From: Ramlibacter henchirensis
GTDB lineage: Bacteria; Pseudomonadota; Gammaproteobacteria; Burkholderiales; Burkholderiaceae_C
Assembly: GCF_004682015.1 (NCBI RefSeq)
Contig: NZ_SMLM01000001.1
Coordinates: forward strand, 1,426,001 to 1,490,000
Length of the DNA stretch: 64,000 nt
Direction: 5' to 3'
In this document: one piece after another, positions 53,446 to 61,282 of the stretch
Position numbering within the stretch: the stretch's first letter is position 1
How the letters are laid out: each line of letters begins with the position of its first letter
Program-made: the position numbers and the translations under genes
The notes under the pieces: generated by a model
The model's database searches: none
The model's input: the letters and a program-made list of their open reading frames with translations, nothing else
Told to the model about the DNA's origin: nothing

Positions 53446-53928
53446 TCACGGGGCCACGACCCGCTCGCGCAGGGCGCTCCTGATCTCCTGCGCCAGCAGC
53501 GGCCGCAGCTCGGGACGCACGTAGCGCCCGACCACGACGGAACGCCCGCGCCCCGACACCTCGATCAGCGACCGGCGATCCGCCCGCGGCTCCACGCGCA
53601 CCCACGTGGGATCGAACTCGGTGCGGTGCAGGTGCCCCCCGCTCTCCAGCTCCACCACCAGCCGCCGGTCCTGCAGGCTGATGCGCTCGCCGTCGGCGGC
53701 GTGCCGCGCATAGACCAGGAAGGCCAGTCCGACGGCGCCCAGCTCCAGCCACGCGAACGGCAGGACCAGGGTCGCGCCTTGCAGCCAGAAGAGCGTGGCG
53801 ATCGCCAGCGACACGACGCAAAGCGAGGCATAGAACCAGCCCAGCTGGGCCGGTGTGACCGAGCAGTTGCGCTTCAAAAACCAGACGATCGCCTGGCCCT
53901 GGACTGTCGCGAAACGAAAAACCGGCAT
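53446..53928 (-). CDS. DUF2244 membrane protein
   Basis: A 160-residue protein with two adjacent membrane helices near residues 30-75 (LGWFYASLCVVSLAIATLFW and LPFAWLELGAVGLAFLVYA) and a soluble C-terminal part (RRLVVELESGGHLHRTEFDP). It belongs to DUF2244, often beside oxidase or respiratory genes. The ATG at 53928 is preferred; a TTG at 53946 would add six residues. It lies just upstream of ctaC and may be in its transcript. Function unknown. Confidence 0.82.
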   Translation of the reverse strand: MPVFRFATVQGQAIVWFLKRNCSVTPAQLGWFYASLCVVSLAIATLFWLQGATLVLPFAWLELGAVGLAFLVYARHAADGERISLQDRRLVVELESGGHLHRTEFDPTWVRVEPRADRRSLIEVSGRGRSVVVGRYVRPELRPLLAQEIRSALRERVVAP

Positions 53929-53997
53929 CGACGGTGACGTCCACAAAACAACCGGGCATTGTAGCCGCGTTGACCTTCGCCTCCCGCGTGCAGGCGA

Positions 53998-54894
53998 CTA
54001 TTGCGGGGGCTTGCGGCCACCGCGCAGCAGGCCGCGCATGTCGTCAACGGATACGGAAGTTTGCGGCTGCACGCGCAGCCGCGGCGCGGGCCGGATCGCG
54101 TGGCCGTAGACGATTTCGAAGGTCAGCGCGAGCCGCCCGTCGGGCCCGCGCAGCCGGGCGGCCAGCTCCTCATTCAGCCGATCGCGCCAGCGCCGGCCGC
54201 GCAAGGCGGGAAAGCGCCGCGGATGCAGGTTGGCGCCCAGCTCGCGCAGTTCTTCGATGAGCCGCTGCGGCGTTTCCCAGGTCAGCGTCAGCCGCTCCAT
54301 GTCCATCACCGGTTCGGCGAAGCCGGCGGCCACCAGCATGTCGCCCCAGTCGTGCATGTCGGTGAACTGCGGCCCGGCAGGCGGCCAGCCCAGCTCACGA
54401 TAGAGAGCGTGCAGCTCGCGCAGCGTGTCCGGACCGAAGCACGAGAACATCAGGAAACCGTCGGTGGCCAGCGCGCGGTGCCAGCGCGCCATCAGCGCCT
54501 GCGGCTCGAGCGCGAAATGCAGCGCCATGTTGGCCCACAGCATCTGCACCGCTCCTTCGGCGACCTCTTCTACGATGCGCCGCCGCGGGCCGCCCCAGCG
54601 CTGCCACCACGGGCGCTCGAGGGCGGCCCTCACAGGGGTCAACCGCGCAGGTTCCGGTTCGACCAGCAGGCATTCGGCCTGCGGATAGCGCTGCTCCAGC
54701 GCCGGCTGCACCGCGAGGCCGCCGCGCACCGGCTCCCAATGCGCCCAGGCCTGCGGCGCCAGGTTGATCCATTCGAGCCGCTCCGCCATGCGGCGCGCGA
54801 CCTCTTCATGCAGCCAGGGGGACCGCGGCGGGGCGACGCGCCGCCAGCGCGCCGCGGCGATGGGATCAAGGGTGGGGGGATGCTCGCCGGGCAC
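53998..54894 (-). CDS. BioC-like methyltransferase with a degenerate SAM motif
   Basis: A 298-residue protein read from a GTG at 54894. The C-terminal two-thirds match the BioC malonyl-ACP methyltransferase type: LMFSCFGPDTLRELHALYRE near residue 160, FTDMHDWGDMLVAAGFAEPV near 185 and ALRGRRWRDRLNEELAARL. Where motif I (LDLGCGTG) should be, it reads EWINLAPQAWAHWEPVRGG, so the SAM-binding glycine loop is lost. It may be inactive, use another substrate mode, or act in a complex. It is divergent from comF over 21 bp and shares overlapping -10 boxes with it. No biotin genes are nearby. Confidence 0.75.
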   Translation of the reverse strand: MPGEHPPTLDPIAAARWRRVAPPRSPWLHEEVARRMAERLEWINLAPQAWAHWEPVRGGLAVQPALEQRYPQAECLLVEPEPARLTPVRAALERPWWQRWGGPRRRIVEEVAEGAVQMLWANMALHFALEPQALMARWHRALATDGFLMFSCFGPDTLRELHALYRELGWPPAGPQFTDMHDWGDMLVAAGFAEPVMDMERLTLTWETPQRLIEELRELGANLHPRRFPALRGRRWRDRLNEELAARLRGPDGRLALTFEIVYGHAIRPAPRLRVQPQTSVSVDDMRGLLRGGRKPPQ

Positions 54895-54899
54895 AGGAA

Positions 54900-54907
54900 A
54901 GTATATT
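54900..54907. promoter_or_regulatory. Overlapping divergent -10 boxes for comF and the BioC-like gene
   Basis: TATATT (54902-54907, plus) and TATACT (54905-54900, minus) share four bases. They end 8 bp before the comF ATG and 5 bp before the BioC-like GTG. RNA made from either would start at or near the first codon. No -35 boxes are convincing. Confidence 0.5.
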
Positions 54908-54915
54908 GACCGGCC

Positions 54916-55617
54916 ATGTTCGCCCAGCTCGTGCGAGGCCTCGCGGCCGCCACTCCCGCGCAATGCGAGGTCTGCCACGCCTGGCCGGCGCGGCCGCTGT
55001 GCGCGTCTTGCCAGGCGCAGTTCGCGTCGCCGCGGCAACGCTGCCGCCATTGCGCGCTGGCGTTGCCCGAGGGCGTCGAGACCTGCGGTCGCTGCCTGCG
55101 CACTACGCCCCCGCTCGACGCCTGCCACGCCGCGGTGAGCTACGCGTACCCCTGGGCCGGCCTGATCGGCCGGTTCAAGTTCTCGGGCGAGGCGGGCTGG
55201 GCCGACAGCTTCGCGCGGCTGCTGCTGGGCGTCGATGCCATCCGGGTCTGCGTCGCGGCCGCCGACCGGCTGGTGCCGATGCCGTTGTCTGCCGCGCGTC
55301 TCGCAACGCGCGGCTTCAACCAGGCGCACGAGCTCGCGCGCCGCCTCTCGCCGCTCAAGGCAGATCCGACACTCGCGCTGCGCCTGCGTGAAGCGCCGCC
55401 GCAAGCGCAGCTCGATCGCGATGCCCGGCTGGCCAACGTGCGGCATGCGTTCGCGCTGGAGCCGGCGCGTGCGCACGAGGTGCGCGGCCAACACATCGTG
55501 CTGGTCGACGACGTGATGACCAGCGGCGCGTCGCTGCATGCGTTGGCGGACGTGTTCCGTGCCGCGGGCGCAGCGCATGTCGCCGCCGTCGTGATCGCCC
55601 GCACCGAAGACACCTGA
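54916..55617 (+). CDS. comF: ComF family protein (amidophosphoribosyltransferase-like)
   Basis: A 233-residue product with an N-terminal double zinc finger (CEVCHAWPARPLCASC, then CRHCALALPEGVETCGRC) and a phosphoribosyltransferase domain. The PRPP loop VLVDDVMTSGASLHALADVF is near residue 196. In naturally competent bacteria ComF is a cytoplasmic factor for DNA uptake; elsewhere it is present without clear function. It precedes trmL by 4 bp. Confidence 0.93.
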   Translation: MFAQLVRGLAAATPAQCEVCHAWPARPLCASCQAQFASPRQRCRHCALALPEGVETCGRCLRTTPPLDACHAAVSYAYPWAGLIGRFKFSGEAGWADSFARLLLGVDAIRVCVAAADRLVPMPLSAARLATRGFNQAHELARRLSPLKADPTLALRLREAPPQAQLDRDARLANVRHAFALEPARAHEVRGQHIVLVDDVMTSGASLHALADVFRAAGAAHVAAVVIARTEDT

Positions 55618-55621
55618 GCCC

Positions 55622-56104
55622 ATGTTCCACATCGTCCTGGTCGAGCCCGAGATCCCGCCCAACACGGGCAACGTGATCCGCCTGGCCGCCAACACCGGTT
55701 GCACGCTGCATCTCGTCGAGCCGCTGGGCTTCTCCATGGACGACCGGCACATGCGCCGCGCCGGGCTGGACTACCACGAGTACGCCGACGTGCGGCGCCA
55801 TGCGAACTGGGCTTCGTTCCTGCAGGCGGAGCACCCGGATGCGCAACGCATGTTCGCGCTCACCACCCACGGCACGCGCCGCGTCTACGACGTGCGCTTC
55901 GCACCCGGCGACTGGCTGGTGTTCGGCGCCGAGACGCGCGGCCTCGCGCCTGAGCTGCTCGAGAGCTTCCCGCCGGAGCAGCGGCTGAAGCTGCCGATGC
56001 GCGCCGGGCAGCGCAGCCTCAACCTGTCGAATGCCGTCGCGGTGAGCGTGTTCGAAGCGTGGCGGCAGAACGGATTTGCCTCTGCGCCAGATGCACACAC
56101 CTGA
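55622..56104 (+). CDS. trmL: tRNA (cytidine/uridine-34-2'-O)-methyltransferase TrmL
   Basis: A SPOUT-class methyltransferase of 160 residues that 2'-O-methylates the wobble base of tRNA-Leu. It begins MFHIVLVEPEIPPNTGNVIR, then LHLVEPLGFSMDDRHMRRAG near residue 33. The trefoil-knot SAM site is FGAETRGLAPELLESFPPEQ near residue 101, and the tail is RSLNLSNAVAVSVFEAWRQ near residue 130. It lies 4 bp after comF. Confidence 0.95.
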   Translation: MFHIVLVEPEIPPNTGNVIRLAANTGCTLHLVEPLGFSMDDRHMRRAGLDYHEYADVRRHANWASFLQAEHPDAQRMFALTTHGTRRVYDVRFAPGDWLVFGAETRGLAPELLESFPPEQRLKLPMRAGQRSLNLSNAVAVSVFEAWRQNGFASAPDAHT

Positions 56105-56111
56105 AATGTCA

Positions 56112-56175
56112 GGTTGCGCCGTGCCGAGCTTGAAGATGCGACGCGCAACGCCCAAGTAGAAGATTCGGCGCAACC
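56112..56175 (+). repeat. Inverted repeat downstream of trmL
   Basis: GGTTGCGCCG (56112-56121) and CGGCGCAACC (56166-56175) form a 10-bp stem around a 44-base loop. The loop contains a partly repeated GAAGAT...GCGCAAC unit. It lies between the trmL stop and its terminator, so it would be part of the trmL 3' untranslated RNA. It could be a structured 3' RNA; no coding sequence is convincing. Confidence 0.45.
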
Positions 56176-56211
56176 CGTGCCCGAGGCCGGCCTGTCGAAC
56201 ACTCCTTTTGC

Positions 56212-56241
56212 AGCCCGCGCCGCGTGCGCGGGCTCTTTTTT
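56212..56241 (+). terminator. Rho-independent terminator after trmL
   Basis: AGCCCGCGC (56212-56220), loop CGCGT, GCGCGGGCT (56226-56234), then C and six T to 56241. Confidence 0.9.
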
Positions 56242-56253
56242 GCGACCGCCGCG

Positions 56254-56709
56254 TCAGGCGTAGCGGCGGGTGATCGACTCGGCCACGCAGGCCGGGCGAT
56301 CCGAGCCCTCCAGTTCCACCGTGACCTTCCAGGTCATCTGCATGCCGTTGCCTTCGATGGGATCGCAGGCCAGCAGCACGAGGCGGCCGCGCACGCGTCC
56401 GCCCACCGGCACGGGCGCGGTGAAGCGCACCTTGTTCAGCCCGTAGTTCACGCCCATTCGCGTGCTTTCGACGCGCAGGGCCGTCTCGAAGATCTTCGGC
56501 AGCAGCGACAGCGTGAGAAAGCCGTGCGCGATGGGCGCACCGAATGGCCCGGCCTTGGCCTTCTCAACGTCGACGTGGATCCACTGGTGGTCGCCGGTCG
56601 CGTCGGCGAACAGGTTGACCTGCTGCTGCGTTATGGTCAGCCAGTCGCTCACGGCGACTTCCTGGCCCACCAGCGGCGGCAATTCGGCGAGGGACGCGAA
56701 AGTTCTCAT
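56254..56709 (-). CDS. MaoC family dehydratase
   Basis: A 151-residue hot-dog fold hydratase. It has the (R)-hydratase site FADATGDHQWIHVDVEKAKA near residue 35 with the catalytic Asp and His, AGPFGAPIAHGFLTLSLLP near 54, and NYGLNKVRFTAPVPVGGRVR near 85. Such proteins hydrate enoyl-CoA. The ATG at 56709 is chosen because the upstream in-frame residues fall outside the family. It is convergent with trmL. Confidence 0.9.
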   Translation of the reverse strand: MRTFASLAELPPLVGQEVAVSDWLTITQQQVNLFADATGDHQWIHVDVEKAKAGPFGAPIAHGFLTLSLLPKIFETALRVESTRMGVNYGLNKVRFTAPVPVGGRVRGRLVLLACDPIEGNGMQMTWKVTVELEGSDRPACVAESITRRYA

Positions 56710-56738
56710 GGCGCCACTGTAGCGACGCCGCGCAGCGT

Positions 56739-57356
56739 TCAGTTGTCCAGCCAGCGACAAATCGGCGCCCACTGCTCCAGGTCGCGCTCGACGCGCCCGG
56801 GCGCCACGTCGAACAGCGTGAGCCCACGCGCCGCGAGGTGCACGTAGTTCTGCGTCGGCCGCAGCTCACCCAGCACCGGCAGCCCCAGGCCCTTCACGAA
56901 GATCTGCAGCTGGTCGGCGGCCAGCGTGCGCTGGTCGACTCGCGTGCCGACGATGCCCATCTGCAGGCCCGAGGCCTTGCGGTACTCGGCCAGCTCGTCG
57001 AGGAAGGCGCGCGTGGCGAAGATGTCGAACACGCTGGGCGCGAGCGGCACGATGACCTTGCTGGCCGGCTTGAGCAGTTCGCGCAGCTCCTTGCCATGCA
57101 GGCCGGCCGGCGTGTCCAACACGACGTGGGTGGTGCCTTTCGGTGGCTTGGCGACCTGCCCTGCCCCGACGTCCCAGCTTTGGATCGTCCGCATACCCGG
57201 CGGCCTGAGATTGAGCCACAGCCGGCTCGACTGCTGCCGGTCGGCATCGCCCAGCATCACCGCGTGGCCGCGGCTGGCGAAGTACCCTGCGACGTTGGTG
57301 GCGACGGTGGATTTCCCGACGCCTCCCTTCGGATTGGCAACGACCACGACCGGCAT
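56739..57356 (-). CDS. ParA family ATPase without a ParB partner
   Basis: A 205-residue ParA/MinD-type P-loop protein. The deviant Walker A is VVANPKGGVGKSTVATNVAG at the N-terminus, LGDADRQQSSRLWLNLR near residue 35 is the A' region, and VVLDTPAGLHGKELRELL near residue 78 is Walker B. It is short and lacks a DNA-binding N-terminus. No parB or centromere-like repeat lies nearby, so it is probably not a plasmid partition protein but a positioning ATPase of the McdA/MipZ kind. It is divergent from kefF over 61 bp. Confidence 0.85.
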   Translation of the reverse strand: MPVVVVANPKGGVGKSTVATNVAGYFASRGHAVMLGDADRQQSSRLWLNLRPPGMRTIQSWDVGAGQVAKPPKGTTHVVLDTPAGLHGKELRELLKPASKVIVPLAPSVFDIFATRAFLDELAEYRKASGLQMGIVGTRVDQRTLAADQLQIFVKGLGLPVLGELRPTQNYVHLAARGLTLFDVAPGRVERDLEQWAPICRWLDN

Positions 57357-57405
57357 GGAGCACCTCCAGGACACAGCGGGCACCCGTCGTGACCCGCTTT
57401 TGCGC

Positions 57406-57411
57406 TATGTT
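57406..57411 (+). promoter_or_regulatory. Candidate -10 box before kefF
   Basis: TATGTT ends 6 bp before the kefF ATG, which would give a leaderless or nearly leaderless transcript. No clear -35. Confidence 0.4.
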
Positions 57412-57417
57412 ACAGAG

Positions 57418-58044
57418 ATGGATGAGCTCGCGTCACCCGCAGCCGCCGGCGTCTACCTGCTGGCGGCCCACCCGCAATGGCGCGAGTCCCGCGTCAACCG
57501 CCGCCTGCTCGACACCGCCCGCAGCGTGGCGGGCGTGCAGGTGCAGGACCTCTACGGCGCCTATCCCGACTACGACATCGACGTGCCCGCCGAGCAGGCG
57601 CGCACCGCGGCGGCGCGCCTGGTCGTGCTGCTGCATCCGGTCCAGTGGTACTCGATGCCCGCGCTGATGAAGCTGTGGCTGGACGACGTGCTGACCCACG
57701 GCTGGGCCTACGGGCGCACCGGCACCGCGCTGCGCGGCAAGGACATGTGGCTGGTGGCCACCACCGGCGGGGCCGAGGCCTCGTACCACCCGCAGGGCTA
57801 CAACCGCTACTTCTTCGACGCCTTCCTGCCGCCCTACGAGCAGACCGCCGCGCTCTGCGGCATGCGGTTCCTGCCGCCGCTGCTGCTGCACGGCGCGCAC
57901 CGCGCTTCCGAGGAGCAGATCGACGCGCATGCGGCCGTGTTCGCCGAGCGCCTGCGCACCCATCCGAACTGGGCCGAGCTCAATGACCTGCCCGCGTGCC
58001 CGGCCTGCGACGTGCCCGAAGCCGACCGGCCGCCGGAGCACTGA
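57418..58044 (+). CDS. kefF: NAD(P)H oxidoreductase, KefF-like ancillary protein
   Basis: A 208-residue flavodoxin-fold quinone reductase. It has VYLLAAHPQWRESRVNRRLL near the N-terminus, LVVLLHPVQWYSMPALMKLW near residue 70, and LVATTGGAEASYHPQGYNRY near residue 110. In E. coli KefF binds and activates the potassium efflux channel KefC. The start shares the A of TGATG with kefC. The C-terminus has an unusual Cys pair (CPACD) near the end. Confidence 0.88.
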   Translation: MDELASPAAAGVYLLAAHPQWRESRVNRRLLDTARSVAGVQVQDLYGAYPDYDIDVPAEQARTAAARLVVLLHPVQWYSMPALMKLWLDDVLTHGWAYGRTGTALRGKDMWLVATTGGAEASYHPQGYNRYFFDAFLPPYEQTAALCGMRFLPPLLLHGAHRASEEQIDAHAAVFAERLRTHPNWAELNDLPACPACDVPEADRPPEH

Positions 58045-59903
58045 TGGAGCACGATCTTCCCGCCTGGCTGACCAGCAGCCTGATCTACCTGGGCGCCGCG
58101 GTGCTCGCCGTTCCGCTGTCGAAGGCCCTGGGCCTCGGTTCGATCATCGGTTACCTGGCCGCGGGCATCCTGATCGGCCCCTGGGGCATCGGCCTGGTCG
58201 GGCAAGTCGAGGACGTGCTGCATTTCGCCGAATTCGGCGTGGTGCTGATGCTGTTCCTGGTCGGCCTGGAACTGGAGCCGCGCAGGCTGTGGAACCTGCG
58301 CCGCCCGATCTTCGGCTGGGGCGGTGCGCAGGTCGCCGCCTGCACCGCCGTGCTGTTCGCAGCGGGCGTGCTGGCGGGCTTCTCCTGGCGAGTGAGCCTC
58401 GTCGCCGCACTCGGCCTGGCACTTTCATCGACCGCGATCGCACTGCAGGTGATGGGCGAACGCAACCTGCTGCCCACCAGCAGCGGGCAGGCCGGCTTCG
58501 CCATCCTGCTGTTCCAGGACGTGGCGGCCATCCCGATCCTCGCGCTGCTGCCGCTGCTCGCCGCCGCGCCGCAGGCGGTCGACAGCGGCGGGTCCGGTTG
58601 GGCACAGGCCGCGCGCATCGTCGGCGTGATCGCGGCCATCGTGCTGGGCGGCCGCCTCCTGTTGCGGCCGCTGCTGCGCTGGATCGCGCGCAGCCGCACG
58701 CCGGAGATCTTCACGGCGGCCTCCCTGCTGCTGGTGGTGGCGATCGCCGCGCTGATGCAGCGCGTGGGCCTGTCGATGGCGCTCGGCGCGTTCCTCGCGG
58801 GCGTGCTGCTGGCCGAGAGCGAATACCGGCGCGAGCTGGAAACCGACATCGAGCCGTTCAAGGGCCTGCTGCTCGGCCTGTTCTTCATCGCGGTCGGCAT
58901 GAGCATCGACTTCGGCGTGCTGCGCGAACAGCCGCTGCTGATGGCGGCGCTGGTCGCCGGGTTGCTGCTGCTCAAGGGCGCGGTGATCTGGTTCCTCGCG
59001 CGCGGCATCGGTCTGGAGCCGCAGGACCGGCCGGTGTTCACGCTGCTGCTGGCGCAGGGCGGCGAATTTGCCTTCGTGGTGTTCCAGGCCGCCGCGGGCG
59101 CCGCCGTGTTCCCGCCCGCCACCGCGTCGCTTCTCATCGGAGCCGTCGCGCTCTCGATGCTGCTGTCGCCGCTGCTGCTGGTGGCGATCGACCGCTGGGT
59201 GCTGGCGCGCTTCACGCAGGGAGCCCGCACGCTCGACGAGATCAGCGAGCCGCAGGACGCGCCCGTGGTCATCGCGGGCTTCGGCCGCTACGGCCAGATC
59301 GTCGGCCGCCTGATGGCCGCGCAAGGCGTGCGCGCGACCGTGCTGGACCACGACGCCGACATGATCGAGGCGGCCCGCGCGTTCGGCTACAAGGTCTTCT
59401 ACGGCGACGCCACGCGGCTGGACCTGCTGCGCATCGCCGGCGCGGACGAGGCCAACGTGCTCGTCGTGGCGGTGGACGATCCGCAGCAGTCGCTCGCGAT
59501 CGTCGACCTCGCGCGCGAGCACTTCCCGCACCTGCAGCTCGTGGTGCGGGCGCGCGACGTCACGCACTGGAACGAGCTGCGCGACCGCGGCGTGATGAAC
59601 GTGGAGCGCGAACTCTTCGAAGCCAGCCTGCGCAGCGGCCGCAAGGTGCTGGAGCTGCTCGGCCAGTCACCGCACGAGGCGCGCCAGCTCGCCATGCGCT
59701 TTCGCCGCCACAACCAGCAGCTGTTCGAGCAGATGTACCCGCACCACAAGGACCGCTCGCGCCTGATCGCGGTGGTCAAGCAGGGGCGCCGTCAGCTCGA
59801 GGAGCAGATGGCCCGCGAACGCGAGCAGGCCGCTGCGCGCCGCCGCGATGGCGTCGGCCGCACGCCGGGTTGGGACGGCGAAGGCCGCTCACCCGACAGC
59901 TGA
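58044..59903 (+). CDS. kefC: Glutathione-regulated potassium-efflux protein KefC/KefB type
   Basis: A 619-residue monovalent cation:proton antiporter (CPA2). Twelve or so membrane helices occupy residues 8-385 (for example LSKALGLGSIIGYLAAGILI). An RCK N domain starts near residue 405 with VVIAGFGRYGQIVGRLMAAQ and DHDADMIEAARAFGYKVFYG, followed by a basic Arg-rich tail. Glutathione controls such channels in E. coli, giving potassium loss and cytoplasm acidification on electrophile stress. It is coupled to kefF. Confidence 0.92.
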   Translation: MEHDLPAWLTSSLIYLGAAVLAVPLSKALGLGSIIGYLAAGILIGPWGIGLVGQVEDVLHFAEFGVVLMLFLVGLELEPRRLWNLRRPIFGWGGAQVAACTAVLFAAGVLAGFSWRVSLVAALGLALSSTAIALQVMGERNLLPTSSGQAGFAILLFQDVAAIPILALLPLLAAAPQAVDSGGSGWAQAARIVGVIAAIVLGGRLLLRPLLRWIARSRTPEIFTAASLLLVVAIAALMQRVGLSMALGAFLAGVLLAESEYRRELETDIEPFKGLLLGLFFIAVGMSIDFGVLREQPLLMAALVAGLLLLKGAVIWFLARGIGLEPQDRPVFTLLLAQGGEFAFVVFQAAAGAAVFPPATASLLIGAVALSMLLSPLLLVAIDRWVLARFTQGARTLDEISEPQDAPVVIAGFGRYGQIVGRLMAAQGVRATVLDHDADMIEAARAFGYKVFYGDATRLDLLRIAGADEANVLVVAVDDPQQSLAIVDLAREHFPHLQLVVRARDVTHWNELRDRGVMNVERELFEASLRSGRKVLELLGQSPHEARQLAMRFRRHNQQLFEQMYPHHKDRSRLIAVVKQGRRQLEEQMAREREQAAARRRDGVGRTPGWDGEGRSPDS

Positions 59904-59915
59904 CCGCGCGGCGCA

Positions 59916-60677
59916 TCAGCGCGCGAAGAATCCGTCCCAGACCAGCTTCAGCCCGGTCAGCAGCATGCCGATGAACACCAGCCGGTAGAACAGAACCGGC
60001 CGCACGCGGTGGGCGAGCTTCACGCCGATCACCACGCCGATCGGCGCCAGCGGCAGCAGCACCGCGGACGTCGCCATGTTGCGCAGGTCCAGCAGCCCGA
60101 GCCAGCCGTACGGGATCCACTTGCTCAAGTTCACCGCGAAGAAGAACACCGCCATCGAGGCGGCATAGACCGGCGGCGGCAGGCGCATCGGCACCACGTA
60201 GGCATTCACGGGCGGACCGCCGGCGTGGGCGATGAAGCTGGTGAAGCCCGCGGTGGTGGACAGCAGCCCGCCCAGCCACTTCGGCGGCGCGGGGCTGTCG
60301 GCCCGCGGCGGAAACAGCAGGCGCTGCGCGAGGAAGGCCAGCGTGAACACGCCGACGAGGCCGGCCACCAGCTTCGGGTCGAGCAGCTTGAACGAGAGCG
60401 TGCCGATCACGGTGCCCAGCAACCCGAAGGGCAGCATGAAGCGGATCAGCGGCCAGTCGAAATGCCGCCGCCAGGCATGCACGCCCAGCACGTCCATCAC
60501 CAGCAGCACCGGCATCAGGATCGCCGCCGCCTGCGGGACCGACACGGCCATCGCCATCAGCGGCACGGCCAGCGAACCGAAGCCCGCGCCGAAGCCGCTC
60601 TTGCTGATGCCCAGCATCAGGACGGCGGGGATGGCCACGGCATAGAAGCCGGGATCGGTGATGACAGGCAGGTCCAA
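59916..60677 (-). CDS. Sulfite exporter TauE/SafE family protein
   Basis: A 253-residue membrane protein with about eight helices. AVIPAVLMLGISKSGFGAGFG-like segments near the start (VLMLGISKSGFGAGFGSLAV) and the second repeat STTAGFTSFIAHAGGPPVNA near residue 140 are the two TauE/SafE motifs. Members export sulfite, sulfoacetate or other organic anions. Nothing around it points to a specific substrate. It is convergent with kefC, 12 bp apart. Confidence 0.9.
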   Translation of the reverse strand: MDLPVITDPGFYAVAIPAVLMLGISKSGFGAGFGSLAVPLMAMAVSVPQAAAILMPVLLVMDVLGVHAWRRHFDWPLIRFMLPFGLLGTVIGTLSFKLLDPKLVAGLVGVFTLAFLAQRLLFPPRADSPAPPKWLGGLLSTTAGFTSFIAHAGGPPVNAYVVPMRLPPPVYAASMAVFFFAVNLSKWIPYGWLGLLDLRNMATSAVLLPLAPIGVVIGVKLAHRVRPVLFYRLVFIGMLLTGLKLVWDGFFAR

Positions 60678-60821
60678 GGCCCGCGTATTGTCAGGCAGCC
60701 CGCCTAAAGCCCATCAGACTAGGAGCGCAAGTGTCCTTCGTCAATCGGGTTCTCGCGCAGCTTGGCGGCGCAGCAACGCGCGCTGTACAAGGTGGCACAG
60801 CCCATCCGATTGGAGGTCGCC

Positions 60822-61265
60822 ATGAACCAGGCCGAACGCGAGCGCCGCCACCGCGCCAATCTCGATCGAGTCAACCAGGTTCAGCTGGTGGTGGGCACGG
60901 GCGACCGCGCCCGGGTGGACCACGAAGGCACGCTGCTGGAACGGGCACGCCTGATGGTCGAGGAGATCCGTTCGCACGAGGCCACGGAGCGCGCCTTGGC
61001 CGCCTTCGAGCGGCTGCTGCGGCTGGCCGAGGAAGGAGGCCATGCGCGCGGCGCGAAGCAGGTGGCCGACTTCATCGCGGCCGTCTGGGAAGACCAGCCG
61101 ATGCGGCCCTCGGCGTTGCGCGCAGTCGCCGCCGACCTGGGCGACGACATGCTGGCCGTGCTCGACGGCCTGCGCTACAGCCGCATCGCGCTGGCCGAGC
61201 ACGTGCGCGGCGGCCCGCGGCGCGTCGTGCGCCTGCTGGAAAAGCGCAAGGCGGCGCTGGCCTAG
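60822..61265 (+). CDS. DUF7673-like hypothetical protein
   Basis: A 147-residue soluble helical protein, from an ATG with a consensus GGAGGT at 60812-60817 just upstream; a TTG 60 bp earlier is far less likely. The central part ERLLRLAEEGGHARGAKQVA followed by DFIAAVWEDQ and DLGDDMLAVLDGLRY resembles DUF7673, a small domain of unknown function in Burkholderiales. The N-terminus is strongly charged. It is convergent with the thiolase gene 17 bp away. Confidence 0.65.
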   Translation: MNQAERERRHRANLDRVNQVQLVVGTGDRARVDHEGTLLERARLMVEEIRSHEATERALAAFERLLRLAEEGGHARGAKQVADFIAAVWEDQPMRPSALRAVAADLGDDMLAVLDGLRYSRIALAEHVRGGPRRVVRLLEKRKAALA

Positions 61266-61282
61266 GGCAGGCTCCTGGCCGC

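Noticed and set aside
56739..57356. Plasmid partition locus
   Set aside because: There is a ParA-type gene only, with no parB, no centromere-like repeats and no replication gene, within otherwise chromosomal content.
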